A DNA stretch of 64,000 nucleotides from Tretioscincus oriximinensis (taxonomy: Eukaryota; Chordata; Lepidosauria; Squamata; Gymnophthalmidae): positions 191,384 through 255,383 of the forward strand of contig JAJVDF010000867.1 of assembly GCA_022410635.1 (NCBI GenBank). The letters run 5' to 3'. The translations under genes and the position numbers were made by a program. The stretch's first letter is position 1. Every line of letters starts with the position of its first letter. Below, one piece after another: positions 63,090 to 64,000 of the stretch. The notes beneath the pieces are model-generated. The model had not been told where the DNA came from and made no database searches. It saw only the letters and a list, made by a program, of their open reading frames with translations.

Positions 63090-64000
63090 GGAAAATGGTA
63101 AAAAGAAAATTAAAAGGGAAAGTGAGAAAAGTCCAGTCCCTTCAAAAATTGTGGAAATTGTTTGCAAATGCAATATTGGAAGCTCAAATAAAATGCATTC
63201 CCAAGAGAAGAAAGGGTTCTGCCAAGTCCAAGAAGACACCCGGATGGCTTACCTCTGCAGTAAGGGAAGTCATTAGAATGAAGATAAACTCATTTAAAAA
63301 GTGGAAGGCTTATCCTAGTGAGGAGAACAGAAGGGAGCACAAACTGTGGCAAACCAAATGCAAGGTGGTAGTCAGGGATGCGAAGAAAAACTTTGAGGAG
63401 CGCATTGCAAAGAATATTAAAAGAAATAATAAGGACTTTTTCAAGTATATCAGAAATAAGAATCCTACCAGGAAAGCAGTCAGACTATTAAATAGCAATG
63501 GACAAAAGGGCATAATGATGGAGGATGTGGAGATTGCAGAGAGGTTAAATGAATTTTTTGCTTCAGTTTTCACTGAAGAAGACAGAGGGTATTTACCCGC
63601 AACATATTTAGTCTTCTCAGGAAGAACACCAGAGGAATTAAACTGGATAGAGATAACAAGGGAGGAGGTCCTTGCTAGCCTTAGTAAGCTGAACATTAAT
63701 AAATCCCCAGGGCCAGATGACATTCACCCAAGAATTCTTAAAGAACTCAAATGTGAAATTGCTGAATTTCTAACCAAAATATTTAATCTTTCCTTAAGAT
63801 CAGGCATAGTACCAGTAGATTGGTGTTACGTTAGCTACCCTCCAATCTTCAAAAAAGGATCCCGGGGTGAATCTGGAAATTATAGATCCCTCTGTTTAAC
63901 ATCAGTTTCAGGTAAAGTGCTGGAAACCATAATTAAGGATAAAATTACTAAACACGTGGAAAAGCACGCATTGCTGAATGAAACTCAGCATGGCTTCTGC
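63078..64000 (+). pseudogene. CR1 ORF2, linker and N-terminal reverse transcriptase, partial
   Basis: Continuation of ORF2 after the frameshift, in the phase of the codon at 63299-63301. It is open from at least 63081 to the window edge, so it has no stop here. A basic linker includes 'KTPGWLTSAVREVIRMK' and 'ERIAKNIKRNNKDFFKYI'. The RT then begins with 'LNINKSPGPDDIHPRILKEL', followed by 'SLRSGIVPVDW', 'PIFKKGSRGESGNYR', 'LTSVSGKVLE' and 'NETQHGFC'. These are RT blocks 0 to 2a of CR1-group LINEs. The YxDD active site lies beyond 64000. It would be in frame with the endonuclease but for the indel. Confidence 0.86.

Larger units (their letters stand above)
61251..64000 (+). mobile_element. CR1 LINE, ORF1 to RT, runs off the window
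   Basis: The least decayed LINE here: ORF1 (with one frameshift), ORF2 endonuclease, one frameshift, then the N-terminal half of the RT. The first 50 bp or so may be flanking. Its 3' end lies beyond 64000. Confidence 0.9.

Noticed and set aside
1..64000. CRISPR arrays, operons, bacterial or organellar insertions
   Set aside because: The direct repeats seen are microsatellites, SINE arrays or transposon copies; no spacer pattern and no prokaryotic gene arrangement.

Overview
The window is nuclear DNA of a vertebrate, most probably a squamate reptile (lizard or snake). I infer this from the repeats. There are CR1 LINEs of all ages, and an L2-like LINE that shares its 3' tail with tRNA-headed SINEs whose body resembles the Sauria SINEs I remember. 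There is a second tRNA SINE with an RTE/BovB-like tail ending in (TTC)n, 5S-rRNA-derived sequence, Helitrons with A/T insertion sites and CTAG 3' ends, and foldback hAT-like and mariner-like MITEs. There is no bacterial gene organisation, no rRNA operon, no CRISPR array and no intact tRNA gene.

Only one piece of host gene is well supported. A CpG island at about 24.54-25.72 kb contains a short first coding exon (24867-24936, + strand): ATG in a strong Kozak context, a 23-codon signal peptide, and a consensus CAG|GTAAGG donor in phase 1. It looks like exon 1 of a secreted or type I membrane protein. I could not identify the gene or find exon 2 in the following 39 kb, so most of the right half of the window is probably its first intron or flank. 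A possible processed pseudogene lies at 41.05-41.47 kb (- strand).

Layout. 0-9 kb: a probable solo LTR with a suspicious 306-bp duplication, CR1 interrupted by a hAT MITE, a tandem SINE array, a 190-bp GAA tract on a SINE tail, and two Helitrons interrupted at their 3' hairpins by an L2 LINE and a SINE. 9-24 kb: an unnamed interspersed family (called U here), more MITEs, a 121-bp mini-Helitron, a 394-bp hAT element, L2 and CR1 pieces. 24-26 kb: CpG island, exon 1 and a 203-bp gap. 26-47 kb: L2, SINE, CR1, mariner-like MITEs, a long polypyrimidine tract and several Helitrons. 47-60 kb: nested CR1/SINE, the fourth palindromic hAT MITE, the longest L2 copy, two Helitrons with both ends. 61.25-64 kb: the least decayed CR1, with ORF1 (zinc-finger-like motif, coiled coil, SGNH esterase) and ORF2 (endonuclease and start of reverse transcriptase) running off the window.

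The parts interact as parasites. The L2-like LINE supplies the tail of one SINE family, an RTE/BovB-type LINE (not in the window) probably mobilised another, and Helitrons amplified a fragment of CR1 reverse transcriptase. Most ORFs in the window are chance frames in repeats. Family names come from memory and motif reading, not from a database search.
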